Positions 1 through 8,021 of a stretch of DNA of 19,595 nucleotides are shown here, in pieces. The stretch's first letter is position 1. Every line of letters starts with the position of its first letter. The translations under genes were made by a program, and so were the position numbers. Where the stretch lies: the NCBI GenBank assembly GCA_001275005.1, contig JWZX01001700.1, positions 1 through 19,595 on the forward strand. The letters run 5' to 3'. Source of the stretch: Chrysochromulina tobinii. Lineage: Eukaryota; Haptophyta; Prymnesiales; Chrysochromulinaceae. The notes beneath the pieces were generated by a model that was not told where the DNA came from, did not search any database, and saw only the letters and a list, made by a program, of their open reading frames with translations.

Positions 1-119
1 TTTGGCTAGCCAAAGGAGCCAATGTCGGTCCTCTCGGTGGGGTAGGGACCCTTCGGTGTGAACATGGCTCCGCAACCACTTTCCCAAATATGTTGAATTT
101 CAATTTTCTGCCCCGCCAG

Positions 120-1182
120 TGGGAAAAAATGGCCTCGTCTTCGAATATGCGGGTACGCTCGGAGCCGGGCGCCGCCGCTTGGCGGCCACCTGCCGCGGGC
201 CGATGACGATCATATCATGTTCCCTTCCGAATCAGGATGATGATTGCATGACAAAGTTTGAACGCTTGGCAACCGAGGCCCGCCACGTGCGGTCACCACA
301 ACCTGCCTCGCCCGGCTCCACCTGCTCCTGACTCCGTACGGCTCGGCCTCCCGTCTATTACAGGCCCCGCGCGTCGACGAGGCGCAGGCAGTCATCGATC
401 TCAATATCCGGCGCCAGCTCGGTGTCTTCTCTGTCCCAAGCTATCTCTCCACCGGGGACCCTGCGGACAAGTACGGACCCGAGGCCCACACCAACCGTGC
501 GCATCTGACCCTGCGGGATGGCCTGCAGCCGGCAGTGCCGCACGCGTGGTGGAAGGAGACCATCCTCAGGGAGCATCGCCTCATGCGGCTCAAAGACCCA
601 CCCTCAGCGAGTTCGGCTAAGTCGGTGATGAATCAGATGGATGTCGCAGCGCAGGTGCCAGCAACGCCGCCGCCGTCGACCGCGCCCACGAGCTTGCGGC
701 CTGCGCCGCTGCCGCCTGCGAGCGCGCCGCCACCAGCCGCTGCGAGCGCGCCACTGCCTCCCGGGGGCTACTTTGCGGGCGCGCCTCATCATCCTCTGCC
801 GCCGTTCCCTGCGAGCAATTACGCGCCGCCTTCGAGCAATTACGCGCCGCCTTCTAGCAGCGGGCAAGTGCAAACACCGCCGCTGCCGCCACCGCCAGGC
901 TTTCCAGCGCCACCGCCAGACGTCGCATTCCCGCTCCCACCTTCCATCGCGCTGCCCGGAAGTTGGTATGCACCGCCGTTTCCACCGCCGGTCCCTTCGC
1001 AGGCAAGCTACTACGTGCCGCAGTACGCGCCGCCGCCGGCCGCCGCCTCTCAGCTGGCGCAGCAGCCGCACCTTCCCAGCCCCGCCGCGACCTTGGCCTA
1101 CTATCCGACGGGCATGATCCAGCCGGGTCTCGACGGCCGTCCATGCATGGTGTACATGCCGTGCTGGGTTTACGGTAGGTAG
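120..1182 (+). CDS. Proline-rich protein of unknown function, 3' part of gene (exons 120-286 and 364-1182)
   Basis: I do not recognise this protein. A frame without stops runs from an acceptor at 118-119 (ctgccccgccag) to 286. It joins in phase 0 across an intron at 287-363 to a frame ending in TAG at 1180-1182. The joined product starts GKNGLVFEYAG, contains CSLPNQDDDCMTKFERLA, and after the junction reads APRVDEAQAVIDLNIRRQLG; this part looks like a folded domain of roughly 130 residues. The remaining roughly 200 residues are low-complexity Pro/Ala/Ser/Tyr sequence with two adjacent SNYAPPS heptapeptides, ending in the Cys-containing tail CMVYMPCWVYGR. There is no in-frame ATG at the left, so the true start lies in an earlier exon. 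An open stretch at 2-41 followed by GTAGGG at 42 would splice in frame and may be that exon's end. The long antisense frames here are Arg-rich shadows of the Pro codons. Confidence 0.55.
287..363 (+). other. Intron in the proline-rich protein gene
   Basis: The donor is GTGCGG and the acceptor is a pyrimidine-rich tract ending CCCGTCTATTACAG. It is 77 bases long. The donor at 287 is the one that keeps the downstream frame; the neighbouring GT at 292 would put the next exon out of frame. Confidence 0.5.
814..855 (+). repeat. Two tandem copies of a 21-base unit coding SNYAPPS
   Basis: The unit at 814-834 is repeated at 835-855 almost perfectly, extending the Pro/Tyr-rich tail by exactly seven residues without changing frame. 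This suggests recent slippage or unequal exchange inside the coding repeat. Confidence 0.8.
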
Positions 1183-1686
1183 TCCGCTGAGTGGCGTGGC
1201 CAGGCAGGTTCTTGGACAGTTGATGTGGCGTTTGTGGCCGCCGCCCCGCGCAATCGTCGCCAATCGAACGACCTTGGACATATTATGCGTGCACGTGATG
1301 ACGCTCCGACGCGGGTCGCGTAGCAAACAGTTGGCAGTTGTCCGGGTTCTGTCCCTTAGCAGCTCAGCTACATCACGTTCATGTATATAGCGGCAGTACA
1401 CAGTAGGTATAGAGGAGTACAGTGTGGTCAAAAGTGACTTCTTCACCGCAGCACTTCAGACAGAGAAGCGGTCACATCAGTGACATACTCTCACTGAGTC
1501 GTCTAAGGAGTACAAAGGATGACGTGGCATCGAGCGAGTGGACGGCGTCTCAGCGAGGGCGAGGGCGATCCCGCACCACCCACCGGGGCGGGCATGCGCC
1601 AAACTAAATGCACATGCGCACAAGCCCTACGGTGCCGCACAGCAGGAATCGTAGAGCTCATACCGCGCTGTCATCGGCACTAAGCA
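1183..1686. other. Intergenic region between two convergent genes; no gene seen
   Basis: About 500 bases separate the stop of the proline-rich gene from the stop of the minus-strand small protein. No frame here has protein-like composition and no RNA gene is apparent. It probably holds both 3' untranslated regions. A local AT-rich spot (CATGTATATAG, 1380-1390) is the only TATA-like sequence and has no gene to serve. Confidence 0.5.
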
Positions 1687-2034
1687 CTATTGCCCTGATG
1701 CCTGTGCGGTAAACCACTGCCTGCTAAATTCAATGAGCTCCTCCACCGACAGCTCCTCGGCTTCCTCCCCCTGTTTTTTTAGCACGGCCTTCGTGTACAG
1801 CCGCATGACCTCGTCCATGGAGCCATCGACCTTGATCTGGTCGGTGTGGTAGATCGGGCCCGGCGTCTCCGGGTCGTACGCGGCGTCAGCCCACGCGCCC
1901 GTGTAGGGCGGGATGCCCTTGTACATGGGGTTGGACATCTCGGCGATGGAGCCGTTGGTGCGCATTTGCACGGGCAGTACGCTGTGACCGGGCATCGCCG
2001 AAAGCGCCCTCGGCTGCGGTCCGGCGCCCGCCAT
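1687..2034 (-). CDS. Small protein of unknown function, 115 residues
   Basis: I do not recognise the family. The ATG at 2034 opens a 115-residue frame (MAGAGPQPRALSAMPGHSVL...) ending in TAG at 1687-1689. The N-terminal half is rich in Pro, Gly and Met and includes NPMYKGIPPYTGAW and DPETPGPIYHTDQ. The C-terminal half is charged and predicted helical, including MDEVMRLYTKAVLKKQGEEAE. Codon third positions are strongly G/C, as in the surrounding real genes. The frame stays open upstream to 2109, but that part is AT-rich and contains a TATA-like sequence, so I chose 2034. It is divergent from the flagellar CCDC42-like gene, 190 bases ATG to ATG, so the two may share a promoter. A small microtubule-associated flagellar protein is possible, but nothing in the sequence proves it. 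Confidence 0.6.
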   Translation of the reverse strand: MAGAGPQPRALSAMPGHSVLPVQMRTNGSIAEMSNPMYKGIPPYTGAWADAAYDPETPGPIYHTDQIKVDGSMDEVMRLYTKAVLKKQGEEAEELSVEELIEFSRQWFTAQASGQ

Positions 2035-2049
2035 GGGAACGGATGCCTG

Positions 2050-2064
2050 CTGCTTATAAAGCAG
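2050..2064. promoter_or_regulatory. Perfect inverted repeat containing TATAAA
   Basis: The sequence CTGCTTATAAAGCAG has two 6-base arms around ATA. It offers a TATA-like box on both strands in a divergent intergenic region. It lies only 16 bases upstream of the minus-strand ATG, which is tight for a TATA box of that gene. For the plus-strand gene it is about 160 bases upstream of the ATG. The promoter role is inference. Confidence 0.3.
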
Positions 2065-2088
2065 TTCAACACAACGCTTTTTTGGTCC

Positions 2089-2114
2089 TATGTACAAGTA
2101 CATGTACAAGAACG
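2089..2114. promoter_or_regulatory. TACATGTAC palindrome, divergent promoter 1
   Basis: The 10-base palindrome GTACATGTAC lies at 2098-2107, inside two 12-base near-repeats that each begin TGTACAAG. The block TACATGTACAAGAACG (2099-2114) is repeated with one change at 6511-6526. It sits 64 bases upstream of the minus-strand ATG and about 118 bases upstream of the plus-strand ATG. Confidence 0.45.
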
Positions 2115-2224
2115 ACGCGACGCGACGCAGGATTGGTTCTCAGGGCCGCCTGAGGCGGCAACATCCGAATCGCGTCCTGCTGGGCGTGTGTTCTCGCTGC
2201 AGTTCTGTCGTTTTTGCGTTTGTC

Positions 2225-3384
2225 ATGACGACCAAGCGGTGCGCGCCCGCCCTGCGGAGAGCGCGTCGTCCACACTCGTCACGATCGAATGCACTCAACC
2301 ATGCGGTCCGTCCCTCTTGCCCATATTTTTCAGGAATCGCAACTTGCCGCAGCAATTGACGCTCGACCATGTGTCGCCGGCGACAAGGCTACTGGAGAAG
2401 CGGCGGCAGATGTTTGAGGTGCAGGAGGCGCTGGACGCGCAAAAGGAGGAGTTCCAGCGGCGTGAGGCGACCTTTAAGCGGCGGGAGGATATGCTGAAGA
2501 AAAAGGACCTCGAGCTACAGGAGTCGCTCATCCGCTTCAACAAGTTCTTGCAGGAGAATGACTCGAAGCGCAACCGCGCGGAGAAGAAGCGGCTGGACGA
2601 GCAGAAGCAGAAGACGAGCAAGGAGGCGGAGATCGAGAAGCTCAAGGAGGAGGTGAAGAACCAGCTCGCGAAGCGGCGCGAGATGGAGTTGGAGGTCAAG
2701 AAGATGTCCAAGTACGAGGCGTTCCTGGACACCGTGCTCGAGATCGAGGACGACTACCCGGAGATCCCGGACCTGCTCGCGCGCTATTTGACGCTGGACG
2801 CCGCCCATCAGGACTTGATGGACCGGCAGACTCAGGCGATGCAGGAGAACGAGGAGCAGCGCGTCGAGATGCAGCAGTTTGTTCGCGAGAGGAGCGATCA
2901 GATCCTCGCCGATAATAACGCTCTGACGGACTTACAGGAGGACGTGGAGAAGGAGCACTCGGGCGCGCGCGACCTGCTCCGCGAGGCGGACCGTCAGATC
3001 TCGACGGTCGCCGACTCGACGCTGCAGCTGGGGCAGGTCATGATGGCCTGTGAGAACATCTACAGCCGGTGTGTCGTCAAGTCGACTGTTGGGCGCAAGG
3101 TCAAGGCGGGAGACCTATCCGAGACGGAGATCCTATGCGAGAAGCTGGACCTCATCAAGGAGTACGTCAACGACCTCGCCTATATTGTCGCCAACCGCAC
3201 GGTCAAAGACCCGGCCACGCCCAAGCGCGACGCTCCGGCGGCCGCCACGGCGACGAGTGCTCGAGGGCAGCTCACCACGACGGCAAGCGCTGCGAACGCG
3301 AGTACAAGTCGGAGCGGCGGCAAAGCCGCCGCCGGCCAGTCGCGGCAATCGATGAGCAGTGTATCAGATCGAGGCGACGCGTGA
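2225..3384 (+). CDS. CCDC42/CFAP73-like axonemal coiled-coil protein (exons 2225-2238 and 2334-3384)
   Basis: The protein belongs to the CCDC42/CFAP73 family (DUF4200), coiled-coil proteins of the axoneme; the Chlamydomonas relative MIA2 acts in regulation of inner dynein arms. The family hallmarks are in order: SPATRLLEKRRQM (from about residue 20), QESLIRFNKFLQENDSKRNRA, then YEAFLDTVLEIEDDYPEIPDLLARY and the long helix with ERSDQILADNNALTDLQ. A Ser/Ala/Thr-rich tail follows from about residue 300. The conserved frame has no ATG upstream of LPQQLTL. A short first exon ATGACGACCAAGCG, spliced from GTGCGC at 2239 to TTTTTCAG at 2333, supplies a start and gives 354 residues, close to the family's usual 300-350. 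That first exon is inferred; the family assignment is strong. The gene implies a flagellated organism. Confidence 0.82.
2239..2333 (+). other. Intron in the CCDC42-like gene
   Basis: The donor is GTGCGC and the acceptor CCATATTTTTCAG; it is 95 bases long. The exon before it ends after two bases of an Arg codon, completed by the first base of exon 2. The acceptor is very convincing. The donor is chosen because it is in phase and matches other donors in the window. Confidence 0.5.
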
Positions 3385-3665
3385 TGCTCGGACGTGAGTG
3401 AGATTTGCACAATCGAGACGATGCTGATTGCTTTTGAGAAACCACACAGGCCGCAATGAGGACGACGGCTGTGTGGAATAGGATCAGGGGCTTCAGCGTT
3501 CAGGGGCGTCAGCGTTCCATAAATTGTGCCCTTAATACCGTCCGTGTCTCGCCTGCGCTTGTTCTGCCATGCACAATTCATGGCTTCTTCCGACACACTG
3601 TACCTTAGTGTGAACTGGCTGTTAATACTCGGCCGGGCCAGGGGACGCACCCGTCCCCTTGATTA

Positions 3666-4703
3666 ATGGAGAATCCGGAAAAGAAGTCTGCTCCCGACCC
3701 CGCTCTTGACGCGAATATTGACGCCATGAATGTCGCGACCCCTGGCAAGGACGCCCCGAACCTGGACAAGACTGCACCAAAGCGAGCGCTGTTTTCATCG
3801 CCGTCTGCGGTTGCGCACAACAAGACCAACATCTCAACACCCACTACGACCGACAAACGCAACACCCGAGAGAGTAAGAAGAACCTGATGGACAACCGGC
3901 ACATGAAGCTCGCCGACAACGAGCAGATGGGCGATGTGCGCAAGCAGCTGCGCTTCAACGAGGAGGTACACGCGAGCGCGAACACGAGGAAGGACATGCT
4001 GCAGAGGCGGATGATTGAGATGAAGAGGATGGAGATGGAGGTGAGGAGGCAGATGGCGGAGTTGGCGGAGAAGCATATGAGGCAGATGGAAGAGATGAAG
4101 ATGCGGACGACGCAGATGACGCAGAAGACGGAGTGGATGAAGGAAATCATCGGGCAGCAGCAGACGATCCTCGAGCAGCAGCAGACGACCCTCGAGCAGC
4201 TGCAGACGATCCTCGAGCAGGTGGCCAGTGTGAACGATCTTGTCTGCAGGAGGCTGCAGCAGAGGTTCAAGGAAGAGCAGGAGCAGGAGAAGGAGCAGGA
4301 GGAACAGGAGCAGCAGAGGCAGCAGCAGGAGGAGAACAAAGAGAAGGAGCAGCAAGAGCAGCAGGAGCAGCAGGAGGAGGGGGAGGAGCAGCAGGAGGAG
4401 CAGCAGCAGCAGCAGGCAGCAGCAACAGCACTAGCAGGCAGCAGCACCAGCAGGCAGCGGCAACAACAGGCCAGAGCAGAGCAGGAGCAGCGGGATCAGC
4501 AGGAGCACAGAGTGCAGATAGATGCCAAGTGGCTCAGTGCGCGCGCAGACCGACGACTAGCGGCTCTACAGCGGCAGGAAAGGGAACGGGAGGCACAGCA
4601 GTGGGTCGAACAGCTGCGAAATCGAGAGCCCAAGGCCTCAGGGAACGAGAGAGCCGCGCTTCGATATCTCACTAGAGAGATCGGAACCGTGGTTTTCAGC
4701 TGA
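3666..4703 (+). CDS. Gln/Glu-rich coiled-coil protein of unknown function, 345 residues
   Basis: This is a single-exon frame from ATG 3666 to TGA 4701-4703. Residues 1-80 are disordered-looking (Pro, Asp, Ser, Thr, Asn). Residues 100-160 are Met/Glu/Arg-rich helix such as MIEMKRMEMEVRRQMAELAE. Residues 164-184 are three heptads of the type QQQTILE encoded by three 21-base repeats. Then come VASVNDLVCRRLQQRF and about 60 residues of almost pure Gln and Glu (roughly 208-265). The C-terminus is again mixed and charged (WLSARADRRLAALQRQEREREAQQWVEQL). The overall picture is a long helical coiled coil. No enzymatic domain is visible, and such composition gives misleading database matches. It follows the CCDC42-like gene on the same strand, 281 bases downstream. 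A structural or cytoskeletal role is plausible but unproven. Confidence 0.65.
   Translation: MENPEKKSAPDPALDANIDAMNVATPGKDAPNLDKTAPKRALFSSPSAVAHNKTNISTPTTTDKRNTRESKKNLMDNRHMKLADNEQMGDVRKQLRFNEEVHASANTRKDMLQRRMIEMKRMEMEVRRQMAELAEKHMRQMEEMKMRTTQMTQKTEWMKEIIGQQQTILEQQQTTLEQLQTILEQVASVNDLVCRRLQQRFKEEQEQEKEQEEQEQQRQQQEENKEKEQQEQQEQQEEGEEQQEEQQQQQAAATALAGSSTSRQRQQQARAEQEQRDQQEHRVQIDAKWLSARADRRLAALQRQEREREAQQWVEQLRNREPKASGNERAALRYLTREIGTVVFS
4155..4217 (+). repeat. Three tandem 21-base units, each coding one coiled-coil heptad
   Basis: Copies at 4155-4175, 4176-4196 and 4197-4217 differ by one or two bases (consensus CAGCAGCAGACGATCCTCGAG). Each encodes seven residues (QQQTILE, QQQTTLE, QLQTILE), so the DNA period equals the coiled-coil heptad. 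Confidence 0.9.
4265..4510 (+). repeat. CAG/GAG-rich purine tract coding poly-Gln/Glu
   Basis: This is a long interrupted run of AGCAG, GGAG and CAGCAG triplets on the plus strand, within the coding frame. Its strand asymmetry makes long stop-free Leu- or Cys/Ser-rich frames on the opposite strand, which I treat as artefacts. Confidence 0.85.
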
Positions 4704-5209
4704 GGTCGAAAGGTTCCTCGAGGTCGAGCGCCCGGCCCCTGATGGCTTTCATCAGTGTTAAGTCCCGGCACTTGGCTGTTGACCAATACCACCGTACACG
4801 CTTAGTATGCCTGGGGGTATCCCTCTCGCCACGTGTACGCTGCCGATAGGCGTGAGTTACTTACTTACTTACTTACGGAGCGCGGTAACTCAAAGCGAAG
4901 AGATCTATCAGATCCAGCGGCCCGGCGGCCGCACGGGCGCCCGATGGCGCGGGCGGCACCCGACGCACTCGGGCACTGCGCGGCGTGTGGGCCTCACGCG
5001 TGAGGAGGGAGGAGGGACTTTTAAGTTTTATCTTTTAAAGTGCCCACTTTTGTGCTTTAGTGCTAACAAAATGCAAATATATATTACGTTTAGTTCTTCC
5101 GGGCTCAGAGGCCCGAAAGCATGATCTAAAAGTGTCCTCGCGGCCGCCTTAACCTCACACGAGCTTGTAATTCAAACAGTGTGCATGGCGCGCCTCTCGC
5201 GCTCACTTG
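4704..5209. other. Intergenic region between convergent genes; no gene seen
   Basis: No protein-like frame is visible. It contains a tetranucleotide microsatellite (4857-4876), a GC-rich block (4915-5000) and an abrupt AT-rich island (about 5020-5095) of TTTAAG/TTTAAAG-like words. A short hairpin follows at about 5098-5120 (CCGGGC paired with GCCCG). The AT-rich island and hairpin lie in the 3' flanks of both neighbours and may serve 3'-end formation. Confidence 0.45.
4857..4876 (+). repeat. Microsatellite (TTAC)5
   Basis: Five perfect copies of TTAC lie in the intergenic region between the Gln/Glu-rich gene and the DSYB-like gene. Confidence 0.95.
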
Positions 5210-6450
5210 TCACTCCTTGCACGCGACGATCAGCTTAGTCAGGCCATTGATCACCTCCATCGTCTCGCACTTGGCAAAGCCCGCCGCGGTCATGCGGCTG
5301 ATGACCTCCGCGGGGGTCAGACCGAGTCCGCCGGCGTTGACCGTCACGTGCTGCAGCGCCCAGAGCGAACCAAGCGCTGGGCCGTCGAGCGAGTCGTTCA
5401 CCATAAAATCGTGCACGAGCAGCCGACCCCCCGGCTTGAGAGCCTTGAACGCGTTCTCGTACAGCTTGCCGATGATGGCCTCGGGCACCGAACCCGATAT
5501 ATAGCTCATGAGCACAAGCTCATAGTCCGCTTCCTTCACCGGCCAGTCGGGCTTCGTCGCGTCGAGCTCGATGAATGCGACGCGTGCCTGCACATCGGGC
5601 GACTGCTTCGCCTTGATGCCGTTGCCCGTCTTGCACACCTCAGGCAGCTCGAGGACTGTCGACTTGAGTCCCGGAGTGCTCTCGACGAAGACGTACCTGA
5701 GTACGGAGGCAGTGAGGGGCAATGAGGGACGCAAATTGCGCCGCAAAATGAGGGGCGATCAGGTGCTCTCTCGACGATGACGTACGAAAAGGCGCCCGAG
5801 CCGCCGCCCACGTCGAGCATTGACGTGACCGAGCCGAGCTGAAGCTTTTTCTTGACAAGGTACTTGGCCGTGGCGACCGAGCCGTTATGCTGCGCCTGCG
5901 TGTACATCGCCGCGGTGGCCGGGTCCGAGAACCACGACGCGTATGACGGTGCCTCGCCGGTCGTCATCACATCTGGCAGCGCGCCCATGCGGTGGTAGAA
6001 CTGGCGACCCATCTGGTAGCGCAGGTAGTCGCCGTAGTATTGGCGCGACGACTGGACAAGGTAGCGTGCGCTGTTGGGCGAGAGCGTGTAAGCGCCCGTG
6101 GCGGCGTTGCGCTTGAGCGACTTGATCGCAGTGAGCGACGTGAGCAGCGTCTGCAACCGCGGCGCGTTTATGCTGCACGCAGTCTTGAGGGCATCGGCCG
6201 TAAGGCCGCCCTCGCCCGCGCCCGCAACTGCCTCGTATACGCCCACCTCGAGCGCGCAAAAGATCGCCTGCGATGCCATGAAGCCATATGACACGCTGTC
6301 CACGTCAATGTCGTCGGACAACTCGAACAGCGAGTTGCAGAGAGTGCGACGTGCGCCAATCAGCGCCGGCGCGGCCGTCGCGAGGGCGGGCGTCGCCCGC
6401 AAGACTGCACGCGACTGGAAGAGGCCTCGCCGAGCAGTGACGAGCAGCAT
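5210..6450 (-). CDS. DSYB: DSYB-like methylthiohydroxybutyrate S-methyltransferase (exons 6450-5786 and 5696-5210)
   Basis: This is an S-adenosylmethionine-dependent methyltransferase of the O-methyltransferase-2/ASMT fold, 383 residues after splicing. DSYB methylates 4-methylthio-2-hydroxybutyrate, the committed step of DMSP synthesis in haptophytes and dinoflagellates. The N-terminus (MLLVTARRGLFQSRAVLRAT) looks like a mitochondrial or plastid presequence. Residues 40-130 form the helical dimerisation region. YYGDYLRYQMGRQFYHRMGALP and AQHNGSVATAKYL come before SAM motif I, MLDVGGGSGAFS (211-222). ELDATKPDWP, LVLMSYISGSVPE and LKPGGRLLVHDF follow, then GGLGLTPAEV near the end. The ATG at 6450 heads a stop-free exon. 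The family fold is certain; the DSYB assignment rests on overall resemblance and should be tested against ASMT-like relatives. Confidence 0.68.
5697..5785 (-). other. Intron in the DSYB-like gene, flanked by an 18-base near-direct repeat
   Basis: Read on the minus strand, the donor is GTACGT (5785 downward) and the acceptor CTCCGTACTCAG. It is 89 bases long. Splicing joins GGGSGAFS directly to YVFVESTPGLKSTVLELP, the unbroken family sequence. The first 18 bases of the intron match the first 18 bases of exon 2 at 17 positions. Confidence 0.85.
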
Positions 6451-6509
6451 CGGGCGGGCCTCCCGGTTCCTTCGAGGTTGATTATCAACATGATTATCCC
6501 CGCGAGTAT

Positions 6510-6526
6510 GTACATGTACATGAACG
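6510..6526. promoter_or_regulatory. TACATGTAC palindrome, divergent promoter 2
   Basis: GTACATGTAC at 6510-6519 is part of TACATGTACATGAACG (6511-6526), which matches the first divergent promoter's block at 15 of 16 bases. It lies 60 bases upstream of the DSYB-like ATG and about 150 bases upstream of the plus-strand ATG. Confidence 0.45.
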
Positions 6527-6550
6527 CGAGGCTGTTTACCAACTCAAAAT

Positions 6551-6567
6551 CACACACACACACACAC
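6551..6567 (+). repeat. CA dinucleotide microsatellite
   Basis: About eight and a half CA units sit between the palindrome and the plus-strand gene in the divergent promoter of the DSYB-like and COPI-associated-like genes. Confidence 0.95.
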
Positions 6568-6668
6568 CACAGTTAGTTGCAGAGTTGAGATTTCGTCGAA
6601 GGTGTGGGAAGTTTTTCTTCGCCGCGAGGTGGCGTTCATCTCCCTCTTGTGGCATAGTCCACGCGAAA

Positions 6669-7663
6669 ATGCGCTCGCCGGCGGAAGTGCGCATGTCGCC
6701 CCTGCTGCTCATAATGCTGCTGGTGCTCGCGGTACAGTGTTTCGCACAGCCATCGAGCTCCTTTCGAGAGGACGCGCTTCCGGAGGATGACGCGACCTAC
6801 GCAGACGATGGCGCCGACGAGGAGCCGGAGGAGAGCCTATTCGACAGTAACCCGCATTGGCGGGAGTTCGCGGGACGGCTGCAGCGCTCGGTCGACGCGG
6901 CCGGGCTGATACGCGCACGTCGGTGGGGCAACATTGCTAACGGCGCGCTCCTCGCAGCCACCGGGCCGGTTGCTCTCACCGTGTCGCTCTTTGGTCTGAG
7001 GCTATCGAATGTGGTGCTCTCGCTGTACGTGGCCGCCTTCGGCGGCTTGCTCGCGGGTATCGAGTTGAATGCAACCCCCATCACACCATGGGTGAGCACC
7101 AACCTCAACTATTTGACGACCGCAGAGGGGCGCACGGCCATGCTAGCCTTCCTTGGCGGACTCACATTTCCGCTTGGCAAGCTCGGTGTAGTGCCCGCCA
7201 TCCTTACGTGCTTAAACGCCTTCTTCAACTCGGTGCGCGTGCCGCCGCCGGGACGATCCATCCACCCGTGTGCCCTTGCGCCCTTGCCGCCAGCTCCTCA
7301 CACTCTCGCGTGCGCGCACGTCTCGCACAGAATTTCAACGCACTGCTCGACTTCGTCTCCATTGATGACGGCGAGCTGCACGGCACAGCGCCCTCCCCGT
7401 CGAGGTCGCGAGTACAGGCGGCGCCGGAGAGCGGCGACGTGACGGAGGAGCTTGCACGCATCGCGCAGCAGGCGAGGCAGGCGCGCGACGCCCAGCAGGC
7501 GGCGAATGCGGCGCAGGCCGAGGCCGAGGCTGAGGCGCAGGCGCAGGCAGCAGCTGCACAGGAGACGGCGAAAGCGGCCAGGATGCAGGCTATGGAAGAG
7601 GCGCTCGCTAATGCGCGTGCGACCTCGGGCCAAAACGAAGAGCCAGTGGACGACCCGCAGTGA
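6669..7663 (+). CDS. COPI-associated-like membrane protein with Ala/Gln coiled-coil tail (exons 6669-7232 and 7331-7663)
   Basis: The spliced product has 298 residues. Residues 1-27 form a signal peptide or anchor (MSPLLLIMLLVLAVQCFA). Residues 36-60 are acidic. Four hydrophobic segments follow at about 89-108, 112-131, 156-171 and 172-188, with LSLYVAAFGGLLAGIEL and TTAEGRTAMLAFLGGLTF between them. This order, a small membrane-spanning core with a YxxxFGxxxxxxE stretch and a Gly-Arg pair before an F-L-G-G helix, is that of COPI-associated proteins (Golgi/secretory membranes). The cytosolic tail (about 220-285) is an Ala/Gln/Glu coiled coil of AEAEAEAQAQA type. The start at 6669 was chosen as the first ATG; 6693 is an alternative. 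The stop is TGA at 7661-7663. The family call is moderate, the exon structure good. Confidence 0.6.
7233..7330 (+). other. Intron in the COPI-associated-like gene
   Basis: The donor is GTGCGC after the codon TCG and the acceptor TCTCGCACAG before AATTTC. It is 98 bases long and phase 0. The frame reads on into intron sequence rich in Pro/Ser/His that lacks protein character, while the downstream exon resumes with FNALLDFVSIDDGEL. Confidence 0.75.
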
Positions 7664-8021
7664 TGCGAAGCAGAGCGTCCGTGTCCGTCCATTCGCGACC
7701 ACTTCACACTCACCCGGTATACACTCGCGCGTCCATGTCGCGCGCGCATGTACTACACACGTGTGATGGTCGCGATGGTAGAATCACACCAGTGGTATAA
7801 AACCGGGTTGACTTGTAACCGACACATACCTAACGCTGATCATGATCCTATAGGTTTAGCCGTGGAGACCTGCTCGTCGAGGAGTACACGATACCTCAAA
7901 GAACTTACCCACCCCGGCGACCCGCGCGGGACAACCTGGAAAAAGAAACCCGGTCGTCCGCCATTTTCGGTCCGCGGACATTGCACTAAGCCTGAGGCTA
8001 AGCCTGGCACGAAAGACCGTA
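7664..8021. other. Intergenic region between convergent genes; no gene seen
   Basis: It holds both 3' flanks. A TATA-like GGTATAAAACC lies at about 7793-7804 but no convincing gene follows. The stop-free plus-strand frame here runs into the antisense of the transporter. A short repeat CTAAGCCT occurs twice near 7986-8005. Confidence 0.5.

Noticed and set aside
604-1446. Long Arg-rich minus-strand frame opposite the proline-rich gene
   Set aside because: Its composition is the complement of Pro/Ala codons; the plus strand carries the frame that splices in phase.
1846-2333. Upstream open part of the CCDC42-like frame
   Set aside because: It overlaps the antisense small gene and has no conserved sequence; a clear acceptor at 2333 marks where the real exon begins.
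3605-4447. Minus-strand Cys/Ser-rich frame of 280 residues and the Leu-rich frame at 3834-4355
   Set aside because: Both are antisense readings of the CAG/GAG tract; homopolymer-like composition without any motif.
4133-4675. Plus-strand Ala/Gly-rich frame overlapping the Gln/Glu-rich gene
   Set aside because: It is the +1 reading of CAG repeats (GCA, AGC); it lacks a good start, and the 3666-4703 frame is longer with mixed ends.
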